Of a stretch of 64,000 bases of DNA, positions 8,501 to 17,218 are shown piece after piece. Both the position numbers and the translations under genes were made by a program. Within the stretch, counting starts at the first letter, position 1. The number at the start of each line of letters is the position of its first letter. The notes under the pieces were generated by a model, which was given only the letters and a program-made list of their open reading frames with translations, made no database searches and was not told the origin of the DNA. The DNA comes from Paenibacillus sp. FSL H8-0548 (GTDB taxonomy: Bacteria > Bacillota > Bacilli > Paenibacillales > Paenibacillaceae), in NCBI RefSeq assembly GCF_038630985.1, contig NZ_CP152049.1, positions 376,001 through 440,000 of the forward strand. The letters run 5' to 3'.

Positions 8501-8923
8501 TTAATCCCGGTTTAAGCTCCGAGCGCGAAATTGCTTGTATTGAAAATAAAGTGTGCAGCCAATGCAATAGCCAAGAATAGCGGAGAGAGCAGCAGCACCC
8601 ATCATGCCTGCAAATATATAGCCTGCAATGGACCAGCCGAATGCGAAGCTCAGCAATGAAAAGGTGAGGAAGCCTACACCGAGTGAATTGTTGAAGCGCT
8701 GCAGCTCGGCTGCTTCCGTCTGGGATGAAGCAATATAACGAGTGAGCAGCGGACGGGCAATGCGAATAAACAAATTAGCTTTTGGACCAAAGAGTAGTCC
8801 AGCTGCTTGAATGACCCACAATGCTGCAATTAGCCAAGGCAGCTGCAGTACTATTGCAATGAGAAGCACGGTGACTATGCCGGTCTGATTGGCGCGGACG
8901 TATGGAATAGGAATTTCCTTCAT
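8501..8923 (-). CDS. DUF4395 family membrane protein
   Basis: 140 residues with four hydrophobic segments in two pairs (about 14-46 and 84-130). The N-terminal IPYVRANQTGIV, the GPKANLFIRIARPLL loop and the C-terminal GYCIGCTLYFQYKQ, with two cysteines in CIGC, fit the DUF4395 family of small membrane proteins of unknown function. The gene is convergent with the kinase gene and its stop lies about 50 bases from that stop. The ribosome binding site is weak. No partner gene is evident. Confidence 0.75.
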   Translation of the reverse strand: MKEIPIPYVRANQTGIVTVLLIAIVLQLPWLIAALWVIQAAGLLFGPKANLFIRIARPLLTRYIASSQTEAAELQRFNNSLGVGFLTFSLLSFAFGWSIAGYIFAGMMGAAALSAILGYCIGCTLYFQYKQFRARSLNRD

Positions 8924-9718
8924 ACAAAAACCAACTTTCCCAAGTGGTATTTAATAATTTAATACTATTGAAAAATACCCGTTTTGGCAACAGCTAATCG
9001 ATCATTATTTAAGTTCAACTTATAGACTAAACTCCAATGCACAGCTAATCTTGCAGCATCGTTAGCTGCGTACGACCTTAAATGCGTTATATCATGCACT
9101 AAAGTCCCCGCTAGTTTAAGGAGAATTGGCCTACACTGCACTTCGTACAATAGAAACCTCACATGAGAACCGTTTCAGGCGGCTACATTGTAATTCTGCA
9201 GTAGAATGAGCTCCAAACCAACGAATATCGCCCTAAGCTAGGCATTCTATTGCAGAAACTGCACTGTACGTGTCGGATCAGGCTAGTAAAGTCGATTACG
9301 TTGTACAAACTGCAGCGTAGCATCGGTCTACAGCGCTATTTCATAAATGAATTAATCCAACTAGCACGCCCAACCTAATAACCGCAGAAAGAAAGCTAAA
9401 GTAAGCTGACTATATTGCTAAAAAACTAATTTCCGAAAATCTGTCTTTGTTGAATATCCAATTTTCGAAACAAATCTGGTTCTACACGCAGTTGTCAGAC
9501 GTAGAGGGAATATGCGTTTATTAGGCAGTACATTTAATGTTTAGATAAGCTATAACAAATTACTATTTAATGGGCTTTTCATATATAATAGATTCGTATA
9601 ACTAAAGAACTAATTTTTCCAATAATGAGGTAGATGAATACGAGAGTCTTACAGGAATCGTTATGCTTAGGGGACTCTCTGATATAGTGCTGCCAAAGAA
9701 AATAGGTAGGAGGAAGCT
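8924..9718. repeat. 795-base intergenic region with a family B repeat (about 9120-9330)
   Basis: No gene found. About 9120-9330 contains a palindrome-rich repeat that is also present near 28301-28510; the stretch AGAAACCTCACATGAGA (9152-9168) is identical there (28321-28337), and GGCTACATTGTAATTCTGCA parallels GGCTACGATGTAATAATGCA. A second similar block follows (GTTGTACAAACTGCAG near 9300). A TATAAT at 9584-9589 could be a -10 box for the cyclase operon, but I see no good -35 box. Confidence 0.6.
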
Positions 9719-11482
9719 ATGAAGCTAAAGCTGGTACATATTATTGCCCTATTAACTGCGCTCTCTGTCTTCTTTATGTATAGAGGAACTCTGGATACGA
9801 TGGACTATTTCTTCCAGGATCGGTTTATGCAGAAGGAAGGCAGCATAGATACGAGGATTGCTATAATCGCTATTGATGACGAGAGTGTCAATGAATATGG
9901 CAGCTGGCCTTGGAATCGCAATGTTCATGCGATGCTTGTCGACACGCTTGCGGAAGGGAAGCCGGCGGTTATTGCATTTGACGTAACGTTCCCTGCTCCT
10001 TCGGCAGATGATACCTCATCAGATGAAGCGTTGATCGCCGCAGTGAGAAATGCGGGCAATGTCGTCATGCCGGTATATGGAACCTTTGCTTCCTCTGCCG
10101 AGCGGGGGGCGATTGAAGCGATTCAAATGTCTGAGCCTTACCCAGAGCTGAAAGCGGCAGCTGCAACGGTAGGACATATTAACACGATTCCCGATCGTGA
10201 CCGGGTTGTACGGAATTCCTTGTATAGCTTCATGGATCAGGGAAAGCAAATAGAGAGCTTTTCGTGGGTTGTCTATAAGATGTACAAGGAAAGAATGGGC
10301 GAGACCGCAAATGCAGATATGCTACCGCTCGATGACTTTGGGCGCTTCCATATTCCTTATACAGGGCGGCCTTTTCAGTATGAGGCGATTCCGTACTCGG
10401 CTGTGCTCAGCGGCGATGTTCCTGCGGACTATTTTGAGGATCGAATTGTTTTAATTGGTCCGTATGCTACAGGGTTTAAGGATGATTATCCGACACCGCT
10501 GCAGGTGAAGAGTCCTATGTATGGAGTAGAAATACATGCGAATATTATTCAAGCGCTGCTCGAAGGAAATTTTAAGCATGAGCTTGATTGGAAATGGAAT
10601 GCGTTTATTCTGCTAATTGCAGCCGCGCTCGCTTACTTCCTGTTCCGAAAGTGGAATATGCTGTTTTCCTTTGTATCGGTTGCCGTGCTTATCGCGGCAT
10701 TCGTTATTGGAGGCGGTTACCTGTATAGGCAAGGGGTCATTGTCTCTATAGGTTACGTTGTGCCGCTGCTCATTGTTAGCTGTATTGTCGTCGTAGGTTT
10801 TCATTATGTGGAGGAGCTGTTTGAAAGGCGAAGAGTAACCGATATTTTTGGGAGATACGTTGCGCCAGAGGTAGTTAACCAAATTTTGAAAAATGGCGAA
10901 GAAGGATTGAAGCTTGGCGGAACGCGTCGAGAGTTGACCGTATTGTTTGTCGATATTCGCGGTTTTACGCCTCTCTCAGAGAAGGCAGAGCCGGAGGAAA
11001 TCGTAGAAATATTAAATGAATATCTCGATCTTGCGGCCAACTGCATCTTTAAATTTGATGGAACGCTGGATAAGTTCATTGGTGATGCGGCTATGGCCAT
11101 CTTTAACGCACCGCTGCTTCTGGAGGATCATCCTATGCGAGCTGTAGAAGCGGCATGGGCGATGAAGGAAGGTTCGGCTGCGCTGGAGCGCAAGCTGATT
11201 GAACGTTTTGGATTTGGTGTGAAGTTTGGTTTGGGGATTCATACAGGCCCTGCTGTTTTCGGCAATATTGGCTCGAAGAGCAGAATGGACTACACCGCCA
11301 TTGGGGACACGGTCAATACGGCAGCGCGGCTGGAGAGCAATGCGAAGCCAGGGCAGATTATTTTGAGTGATGTGGTTTATCAGGCTGTTAAGAACAGGGT
11401 TAAGGTTAATCCGCTGGGTGAAATCAAGGTCAAAGGTAAAGAACAGGGCATTATCATTTATGAATTGGAGGGATTGCAATGA
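9719..11482 (+). CDS. CHASE2-domain class III adenylate cyclase
   Basis: 587 residues. After an N-terminal membrane segment comes an extracytoplasmic CHASE2 sensor (about 40-300, with DDESVNEYGSWPWNR and DRIVLIGPYATGFKD), three membrane helices (about 295-365) and a cytoplasmic class III cyclase domain (about 395-580). The metal-binding aspartates are in VLFVDIRGFTPLSE and FIGDAAMAIF; the Lys of DGTLDKFIGD and the Asp of IGDTVNTAARLE fit adenine rather than guanine selection, and the Asn and Arg of that second motif are kept. A good GGAGGAAGCT precedes the ATG. It overlaps the FecR-domain gene by four bases, so the three downstream genes are likely one operon. Confidence 0.93.
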   Translation: MKLKLVHIIALLTALSVFFMYRGTLDTMDYFFQDRFMQKEGSIDTRIAIIAIDDESVNEYGSWPWNRNVHAMLVDTLAEGKPAVIAFDVTFPAPSADDTSSDEALIAAVRNAGNVVMPVYGTFASSAERGAIEAIQMSEPYPELKAAAATVGHINTIPDRDRVVRNSLYSFMDQGKQIESFSWVVYKMYKERMGETANADMLPLDDFGRFHIPYTGRPFQYEAIPYSAVLSGDVPADYFEDRIVLIGPYATGFKDDYPTPLQVKSPMYGVEIHANIIQALLEGNFKHELDWKWNAFILLIAAALAYFLFRKWNMLFSFVSVAVLIAAFVIGGGYLYRQGVIVSIGYVVPLLIVSCIVVVGFHYVEELFERRRVTDIFGRYVAPEVVNQILKNGEEGLKLGGTRRELTVLFVDIRGFTPLSEKAEPEEIVEILNEYLDLAANCIFKFDGTLDKFIGDAAMAIFNAPLLLEDHPMRAVEAAWAMKEGSAALERKLIERFGFGVKFGLGIHTGPAVFGNIGSKSRMDYTAIGDTVNTAARLESNAKPGQIILSDVVYQAVKNRVKVNPLGEIKVKGKEQGIIIYELEGLQ

Positions 11483-13872
11483 AAACATTAAAGCTGTTTT
11501 TGGTGTCTCTGCTCGTAATGGCGCTCATCCTGCCTGCATCGGTTTTTGCGAAGGATACGGATAAGGCGGGGAAGATTACCACTGTTTCCGGTAAAGCTGA
11601 AGTGAAGAAGAATGGCGGCTCTAAAAAGTTTAACGCGTTTAAAGGAATGGCTATTACGCAGGGCGATACGATTATAACTGGCAGTGATGGCAAGATTACT
11701 CTGGAGCTGGACAGTGATAAAGAGGTGACGATAGGCACCAATACGACACTTGTTGTCAGCCAGCTTGTCAAGAGTGCGAAGGCGCTCGGCGGCAAGACAA
11801 GTCTCAGCTTATTGAAGGGGAAAGTGGTCATTTCTATTAAGAAAAAGCTTGATGGCGACTCTAGATTTGAAATCGAAACTCCTACAGCAATTATGGGCGT
11901 AATGGGCACTCAGTTTACCGTCCAATATGAGGACGAAGAGAGCTATCTAGGCGTGTTCGAAGGCGCTGTTAAAACTAAGCATGGACAAGGTTTGTCTGAC
12001 GAAACGATTGTAAATCCGGATGAGCAGCTGCAATTAGATGCATCGGGGACAGGTGAAAAAGAGAAGCTGGATTATCGTGATCTTCCGCTCATTGGCCTAG
12101 AGCAGTATGTGCAGCTGCTTGAGCAGAATGCTGCGGCAAACAAAGCACTTATCGAACAGGTCAAGCAATTAATCGAAAAGAAAAAACAAGAGGAAGCAGC
12201 GGATGCTTCTACAAATAATGGAGGCCAAAATGCGGACTCTACGATTGTTTATGAGGATAAAACAGGCTCATCCGGTGGCGGCGGAAGTGTAGTGCCTCCA
12301 GTGCCAACAGCAACACCAACACCAACAGCAACAGCAACACCGACACCGACACCAACACCAACACCAACACCAACACCAACACCAACACCAACACCAACAC
12401 CATCAGAAGCGCCGACACCAACACCGGTGCCGCCTGTATTAGACGTATCAGGTTTTTATGCTCAGCCTTATTCGTATATGATTAATGACAAAAAGTTTAT
12501 TCTGCCGTTTACTACGGAGCTTATGTATAACGGGTCGGAACCTAATATTCCGTCTCAAATTGTAGCATTTGAGATAGACGAGTCTGGGGCCGGAGACTTC
12601 GTTGATCGTACCGAGTGGATTGAGGGCGTCGATGTTGTTCCTAATAATGCTGATCAATTAATCATCGAACTCTCAGAAGCTGTACCATACGGGTCAAGTA
12701 TTCGTATGACAGTTCAAGGCGACCAATTCAAAAATGCTGAGACCAATGATATTCAAGATGAAGCTCAGGTTATCACATTTGTTTTTAAGTACAACTATGA
12801 CCATCCTCCGCTTGAATTTATTTTCATGGACAGGGATGAACAGCATGCGCAAGAAATAGAATTTCCTAATTTAGGATATAATCTCCCGATAGAATCCGAC
12901 GGGGGTTATTTTCCGAATATAATTGTCACTAGAGTTTGCTCTGATGATGAAGCGTTTTGTTATCCAATGGAAAGAAATATCCCGAGTGACGCATTAATGT
13001 TCAGTATTACATCGTATAATCTTGCAAGTGTGAAGCTTATGCCATCTTATTTTGCCGATGATTATTTAGGTCCCGGAACCTATAAATTAAGTATTTCATT
13101 AATTGATGCTAACGCTGAACCAGTTGAAGGCTTTCTGGAAATCGATATTATTGTCTGGGCTAATGCGGCTCCTTGGGCAGACGATTTAAAGCCGGTTTAT
13201 ATGACTGACAAGTCTACAATCGTGCTTCCATTTACGACTGAAATTGTGCTGACTTCAGATGCTATTTCGGAGATTATACATGTAAATGCCTGTAGTTGGG
13301 ATTTTGGAGAGGGTGAGGAAGGGTCGGAAGGTGAGCAGTGTCTGCCCAAAGCTGTTGACCTTGGGAATACAGTAGTCAATTCGGAAGACCGCACACAGTT
13401 GATTGTTAAACTTGTAGATCCCTTAGAATATGGCTCATATGTTGATATCTATGTTAAAGGGGATACAGTATCTAACTTACGCACTAATAATGTACAAATG
13501 GAGGATCAAGTATTCTATTTTACCAATGTGGCTGATGCTTCTCCTAGTTATATAGAATTTGAATATATGCCTTCAAATTTCACGGACAAAGAGCTTCTCA
13601 TTTATACTCAGGGTTATGCTATAGGGGAAGTTAAGATCTCTGAGCATATGTATAACTGTGTTGATGAGGAATGTAATGAAGACCAACCATTACCGAGCGA
13701 GGCGTATGAGCTGCTGGGAGTGGGGCCTGTTGTAAAAATGAGACTTAAGGGAGCGTTTTTTAATACATTACAGGGATATCATTACATCAGATTGTCTATT
13801 ACGGACAATGATGATTCAATAGGTGAACCAATAGATACAATAGAAATATTTGTGGGACCTGGACCAGGCTAA
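11479..13872 (+). CDS. Secreted FecR-domain protein with Pro-Thr linker
   Basis: 797 residues. A signal peptide ([16 protein letters not shown]) is followed by a FecR domain (about 30-175: [52 protein letters not shown]). Residues about 275-310 are a Thr-Pro dipeptide repeat encoded by a (CCAACA)n tract, a flexible linker. The rest is beta-rich and acidic, with two similar halves ([13 protein letters not shown] and [14 protein letters not shown]) that look like Ig-like bacterial surface domains. The start overlaps the cyclase stop (ATGA). In CHASE2/FecR pairs of other bacteria the two often sit together, so it may work with the cyclase sensor outside the membrane; that is inference. Confidence 0.85.
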   Translation: MKTLKLFLVSLLVMALILPASVFAKDTDKAGKITTVSGKAEVKKNGGSKKFNAFKGMAITQGDTIITGSDGKITLELDSDKEVTIGTNTTLVVSQLVKSAKALGGKTSLSLLKGKVVISIKKKLDGDSRFEIETPTAIMGVMGTQFTVQYEDEESYLGVFEGAVKTKHGQGLSDETIVNPDEQLQLDASGTGEKEKLDYRDLPLIGLEQYVQLLEQNAAANKALIEQVKQLIEKKKQEEAADASTNNGGQNADSTIVYEDKTGSSGGGGSVVPPVPTATPTPTATATPTPTPTPTPTPTPTPTPTPTPSEAPTPTPVPPVLDVSGFYAQPYSYMINDKKFILPFTTELMYNGSEPNIPSQIVAFEIDESGAGDFVDRTEWIEGVDVVPNNADQLIIELSEAVPYGSSIRMTVQGDQFKNAETNDIQDEAQVITFVFKYNYDHPPLEFIFMDRDEQHAQEIEFPNLGYNLPIESDGGYFPNIIVTRVCSDDEAFCYPMERNIPSDALMFSITSYNLASVKLMPSYFADDYLGPGTYKLSISLIDANAEPVEGFLEIDIIVWANAAPWADDLKPVYMTDKSTIVLPFTTEIVLTSDAISEIIHVNACSWDFGEGEEGSEGEQCLPKAVDLGNTVVNSEDRTQLIVKLVDPLEYGSYVDIYVKGDTVSNLRTNNVQMEDQVFYFTNVADASPSYIEFEYMPSNFTDKELLIYTQGYAIGEVKISEHMYNCVDEECNEDQPLPSEAYELLGVGPVVKMRLKGAFFNTLQGYHYIRLSITDNDDSIGEPIDTIEIFVGPGPG
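12300..12428 (+). repeat. Coding microsatellite (CCAACA/CCGACA)n
   Basis: A run of ACACCA/ACACCG hexamers encodes the Thr-Pro linker of the FecR-domain protein. Such runs change length easily; steps of six bases keep the frame. Confidence 0.9.
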
Positions 13873-13899
13873 TATTTAAAAAAAGAAAGGAGCATTCAA

Positions 13900-15366
13900 A
13901 TGAAAAATAAAATTCGGATATTGGCAGTAAGCACGGCACTTGCGACAGCACTAGTGGCACTTAACGGGGCGGCCTATGCAGCGACGGAAAATGTGGCAGC
14001 TATAACGGATCAGACGAGTGAAGCCGCGATTGCTAAAGTCATCGAGAAAGTTAGTCAGCCCTGGGGGCTGACTGCTGCGCCGGATGGCGGCATTTATGTG
14101 ATAGGCTCTGGCAGCAATCAAATCAGCAAGTGGCAGGACGGGAAGCTTACGCCTGTTACAGCACAAACAAAGACGGGATATTTTGACGGGACGACAGCCA
14201 ACTCTACTTTTAATCAGCCTACTTATTCCGTTGTTAATAGTAAAGGTGTTCTCTATGTCACTGATACGGAAAACCATGTTGTCCGCAGAATTGTGAATGA
14301 ACGTGTATATACGGCTGCTGGAAATGGCGAAGCGGGAAATGAGAATGGCAAATTCGGCGAGGCGCGCTTTAATGCTCCTATGGGATTAGCAGTTGATGCA
14401 AAGGATAATGTATATGTGGCCGATTCGCTCAATAATGTCATTCGGGTAATTACGCCAGAAGGTGTGACGTCTACCTTTGCAGGAGCTGGTAATGGAACCT
14501 CCGGCTATAAGGACGGAAGCGCTGATGAAGCTTTGTTTAATGAGCCAACGGGGCTTGTATTCGACGAAAAAGGCGGATTATACGTAGCAGATAGCGGCAA
14601 TCATTTGATTCGTTATATACACGATGGGAAGGTTACGACGATAGCTGGAAAACCGACGGCTGTTGATGCGCTGACGGGCTATATGGAAGGCGGCTATGTC
14701 AATGGAAAGAGCGGTGAGGCGAAGTTCAACCGGCCTCGCGGGCTTGCGTATGCTGATGGTGTATTGTTCGTTGCGGACAGTCTCAATAACCGTATAAGGG
14801 CTGTGCGAGCTGACGGGAGTGTTATTACTATAGCAGGTCAAAGCACGGCTGGCGATGCCGTTGGCGAAGTGGAGAAGGCACAATTTAATCAGCCCTCCTC
14901 CTTGCTTTATATTTCAGGCAAGCTATATGTTGCGGATACGTTAAACAATACGGTAAAAGTGCTGGCAGTTATACCGGGAGCGCTTAAGCCTGTGGTCACG
15001 AAAGAGGATTTAATCGCAGGAACAGAGCTGTTGCCGGCAAGCGCTGAAGTACAGGTTTGGCTAGAGGGCAAGCAGGTTAAGTTCAATGCTGGGCAGAAGC
15101 CGTACACAAGCGGAGATAAAACATATCTTTCGGCAAGAGCTGTGTTTGAGGCATGGGGAGCGGAAATAAAGTGGAATGCCGCCTCGAAGGAAGTCTATGT
15201 AACGAAGCAAGATTGGAAGCTTACGCTCAAGGCGAATGCGAAAGGGACTATCGTTTTGACGAAAGGAACTCTTTACGTAGATGCGGACTATTTGGCGGAT
15301 GCAGCTTCACTGTTTCTTGCGCATGATGAGGAATTCAATGCTATTATTATGAGTAGCGAGCTGTAA
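13900..15366 (+). CDS. Secreted NHL-repeat protein with copper-amine-oxidase-like C-terminal domain
   Basis: 488 residues. A signal peptide (ALATALVALNGAAYA) precedes about six NHL blades such as FNAPMGLAVDAKDNVYVADS, FNEPTGLVFDEKGGLYVAD and FNRPRGLAYADGVLFVADS, which build a beta propeller (about 55-360). The final 120 residues (GDKTYLSARAVFEAWGAEIKWN ... SKEVYVTK) are the copper-amine-oxidase N-terminal-like domain common in Paenibacillus exported proteins. It lies 27 bases after the FecR-domain gene with its own GAAAGGAG site, so it probably belongs to the cyclase operon. The propeller is likely a binding or scaffold module; no enzyme motif was seen. Confidence 0.87.
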   Translation: MKNKIRILAVSTALATALVALNGAAYAATENVAAITDQTSEAAIAKVIEKVSQPWGLTAAPDGGIYVIGSGSNQISKWQDGKLTPVTAQTKTGYFDGTTANSTFNQPTYSVVNSKGVLYVTDTENHVVRRIVNERVYTAAGNGEAGNENGKFGEARFNAPMGLAVDAKDNVYVADSLNNVIRVITPEGVTSTFAGAGNGTSGYKDGSADEALFNEPTGLVFDEKGGLYVADSGNHLIRYIHDGKVTTIAGKPTAVDALTGYMEGGYVNGKSGEAKFNRPRGLAYADGVLFVADSLNNRIRAVRADGSVITIAGQSTAGDAVGEVEKAQFNQPSSLLYISGKLYVADTLNNTVKVLAVIPGALKPVVTKEDLIAGTELLPASAEVQVWLEGKQVKFNAGQKPYTSGDKTYLSARAVFEAWGAEIKWNAASKEVYVTKQDWKLTLKANAKGTIVLTKGTLYVDADYLADAASLFLAHDEEFNAIIMSSEL

Positions 15367-15404
15367 CTGGCTTAGCTCCCTATAATCAGAACGGAGGCTG
15401 TGCA

Positions 15405-16226
15405 ATGACCTCAGGAAGCCATTTTCAAAATAATATTGACCGATTCTCTGGATTTGAAAATGATTACGACCAGCATCGACCGAAGGCGCCGACAGCAGTT
15501 ATTACTATTTTGACAAGCTATCTAGGCAGGACGCCAGATCTCGTTGCGGATGTTGGCTGCGGTACAGGCTTGTCCTCCTATGTCTGGCTTGCTAATGCTA
15601 AGCGAATTATTGGATTCGAGCCGAATGATGATATGAGAGGAAAAGCGCTGTCGCTGCTGCCTTCATTGGCCGAGCCAGAACGTATATCCTTCGTCAAGGG
15701 TTACTCTGATAAGCTGCCATTGGACGCAGAGAGCGTAGATATTGTTACCTGCTCACAGTCGTTTCATTGGATGGAGCCGGTTAGTACACTGCGAGAATTT
15801 GCTCGTGTTCTTCAGCCGGGGGGAGTTTTCGCAGCCTATGACTGCGACTGGCCGCCGACGCTTCATTGGAGTGTGGAGGCTGAATACGAGAAGCTCATTG
15901 CTAAGACCGAAGAAATTATTGCCAAGTATATCGCAGAAAAGGATCGAGCGAGTAAGCGTGACAAGGAGCAGCATCTCACGCAAATTCGAAACAGCGGACA
16001 TTTCCGTTTCTCGAAGGAAATTGTGTTTCATAATTTGGAGCAATGTGATGCAGCTCGCTATATTGGTTTGGCGCTTAGTCAGGGCGGCATACAAGCTGTA
16101 TTCAAGCTGGGCTCATCGGCACTGGAGCAATCACTGCAAGCCTTCCGAAGCAGTGTGGAACAATATTTTGCAGGTAGAACGCTGGAGGTTATGTTCAGCT
16201 ACCGTATGAGACTTGGCGTCAAATAG
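15405..16226 (+). CDS. Class I SAM-dependent methyltransferase
   Basis: 273 residues with the type 11 methyltransferase pattern: motif I VADVGCGTGLSSYVW (about residues 46-60), acidic loop IIGFEPNDDM, motif II DIVTCSQSFHWMEPVSTL and motif III FARVLQPGGVFAAYD. The FHWM step is typical of the group that acts on small molecules, but the substrate cannot be told. The ATG has GGAGG seven bases upstream. It lies 38 bases after the NHL gene and a long hairpin follows it, so it may be the distal gene of the cyclase operon. Confidence 0.88.
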   Translation: MTSGSHFQNNIDRFSGFENDYDQHRPKAPTAVITILTSYLGRTPDLVADVGCGTGLSSYVWLANAKRIIGFEPNDDMRGKALSLLPSLAEPERISFVKGYSDKLPLDAESVDIVTCSQSFHWMEPVSTLREFARVLQPGGVFAAYDCDWPPTLHWSVEAEYEKLIAKTEEIIAKYIAEKDRASKRDKEQHLTQIRNSGHFRFSKEIVFHNLEQCDAARYIGLALSQGGIQAVFKLGSSALEQSLQAFRSSVEQYFAGRTLEVMFSYRMRLGVK

Positions 16227-16261
16227 TGTTTTTGTAGAAAATATCGCTTTAGAAGACAAGT

Positions 16262-16314
16262 CAAAGAAGCAAGTTGCTGACGCCGTACTTAGGCAAAGGC
16301 TGCTTGCTTCTTTG
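16262..16314 (+). terminator. Long-loop hairpin after methyltransferase
   Basis: CAAAGAAGCAAG (16262-16273) is perfectly complementary to CTTGCTTCTTTG (16303-16314), with a 29-base loop and a T-rich tail. A likely terminator between convergent genes. Confidence 0.65.
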
Positions 16315-16369
16315 TGTTTGTGTCATTGATCATGAGTCGGTAATATCGCTCACATGGCTGCCGTTCTTA

Positions 16370-16546
16370 TTACGTAATAATCAGGTATACGGTGTAGCTA
16401 ATTGCGGCTGCAATGATTGCGATTGTTGCCGTGGTTGAAAGAATAAGGAAAAACCACTCCCACTTATCTTTTTTAATGCTTCGAATGTCCTTTGCTTCAT
16501 TTCCCTGCGTCGAAGATGATACTGATTTGTCCTGACGAGGCTTAAT
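16370..16546 (-). CDS. Small membrane protein, probable ATT or ATC start
   Basis: An open frame of about 58 codons has a polar, Lys/Ser-rich start (KPRQDKSVSSSTQG), then a charged KKDKWEW segment and one clear membrane helix (FFLILSTTATIAIIAAAI). No ATG, GTG or TTG exists in this frame between the upstream stop (TAG, 16567-16565) and the helix. Immediately upstream stands AAAGCGGGTGATC, nearly the full anti-Shine-Dalgarno complement AAAGGAGGTGATC, followed by ATC (16549) and ATT (16546). A non-standard start is therefore the best reading. It lies directly after cse60. Function unknown; a sporulation role is only suggested by the neighbour. Confidence 0.5.
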   Translation of the reverse strand: MKPRQDKSVSSSTQGNEAKDIRSIKKDKWEWFFLILSTTATIAIIAAAISYTVYLIIT

Positions 16547-16572
16547 GATGGGATCACCCGCTTTCTAAAATG

Positions 16573-16764
16573 CTATTCTCGGTTTTGTTTATAAACAACC
16601 AATATCGTGCTGCGTTGATAGGTGTTGCCGGATGTGGCTGTTTTGATCATGGAGCCGTAGCAAATATTGATGATTTGGTCATCCTGCAGTTCTGCCAAAA
16701 ATTCATTTGCTCTTTTTTCTGCAAAAACAGTATCCGTATCGATAAACTCTTTAACCTGTATCAT
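16573..16764 (-). CDS. cse60: Sporulation protein Cse60 family
   Basis: 63 residues from ATG 16764, which has GGGGGGTGAG at the right distance; an upstream in-frame ATG at 16803 has no such site. The pattern MIQVKEFIDTDTVFAEKRA, then FLAELQDDQIINICYG and a C-terminal STILVVYKQ strand, agrees with the Cse60 family (short proteins beginning MIQVK, expressed under sigma-E in B. subtilis). The function is unknown. A 10-bp hairpin stands 33 bases upstream of the ATG. Confidence 0.8.
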   Translation of the reverse strand: MIQVKEFIDTDTVFAEKRANEFLAELQDDQIINICYGSMIKTATSGNTYQRSTILVVYKQNRE

Positions 16765-16797
16765 GCTTATCTCACCCCCCGTGCCAACTAGACAGAC

Positions 16798-16828
16798 AGG
16801 CATTCCGCGAAGTAGCGGAATGCCTTTT
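16798..16828. terminator. Hairpin with T run upstream of cse60
   Basis: AGGCATTCCGC (16798-16808) pairs with GCGGAATGCCT (16815-16825) and is followed by TTTT on the plus strand. It faces away from any plus-strand gene end, so its role is unclear; it may insulate the asparaginase promoter region or sit in the cse60 leader. Confidence 0.5.
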
Positions 16829-17033
16829 CACGTCCACCATAGCACTTGCGAATTGTGAGTGTCAACCAGCATCAGCCCATAACTAAGCGGGATGACAAAT
16901 AAATCGATCATTTGGCATACAGGTTTAACGAAAGGGGCTCTTTATTAGTAAATATAAAAAGGATGCAAGTTTAATTTATATGTTTTTATTATGTAATGTG
17001 TATGTTAGTTATGTCGAAATTTACGTTAAATTG

Positions 17034-17050
17034 TGTAAGTTAAACTAACA
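17034..17050 (+). promoter_or_regulatory. GlnR/TnrA operator 1 (perfect TGTNAN7TNACA)
   Basis: TGTAAGTTAAACTAACA matches the GlnR/TnrA consensus TGTNAN7TNACA at every fixed base. It lies 169 bases upstream of the first asparaginase start, in an AT-rich region without genes (16829-17218). TnrA controls the asparaginase gene ansZ in B. subtilis, which supports nitrogen control here. Confidence 0.8.
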
Positions 17051-17080
17051 TATGTATATCATGAGAAAGCTAGAATTATA

Positions 17081-17110
17081 TTGAAAACAAAAGGTATAAC
17101 GAGATAGAAT
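17081..17110 (+). promoter_or_regulatory. Possible sigma-A promoter for asparaginase genes
   Basis: TTGAAA (17081-17086) and TAGAAT (17105-17110) are separated by 18 bases and lie between the two GlnR/TnrA boxes. Another TAGAAT stands at 17071-17076, so the exact start site is uncertain. Confidence 0.4.
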
Positions 17111-17144
17111 GCGTTGTTTCCGTTTTTATGAATGTTTTTCAATT

Positions 17145-17161
17145 TGTTATGTTATCTAACA
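17145..17161 (+). promoter_or_regulatory. GlnR/TnrA operator 2 (perfect TGTNAN7TNACA)
   Basis: TGTTATGTTATCTAACA again fits the consensus exactly; its right half also forms the inverted repeat ATGTTA-TC-TAACAT. It lies 58 bases before the asparaginase ATG and downstream of the proposed promoter, a position suited to repression. Confidence 0.8.
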
Positions 17162-17218
17162 TGAAATAGACTATGAAACATGAATAGAGAAATACATAAC
17201 ATAGAAGGAGTGGGAAAT

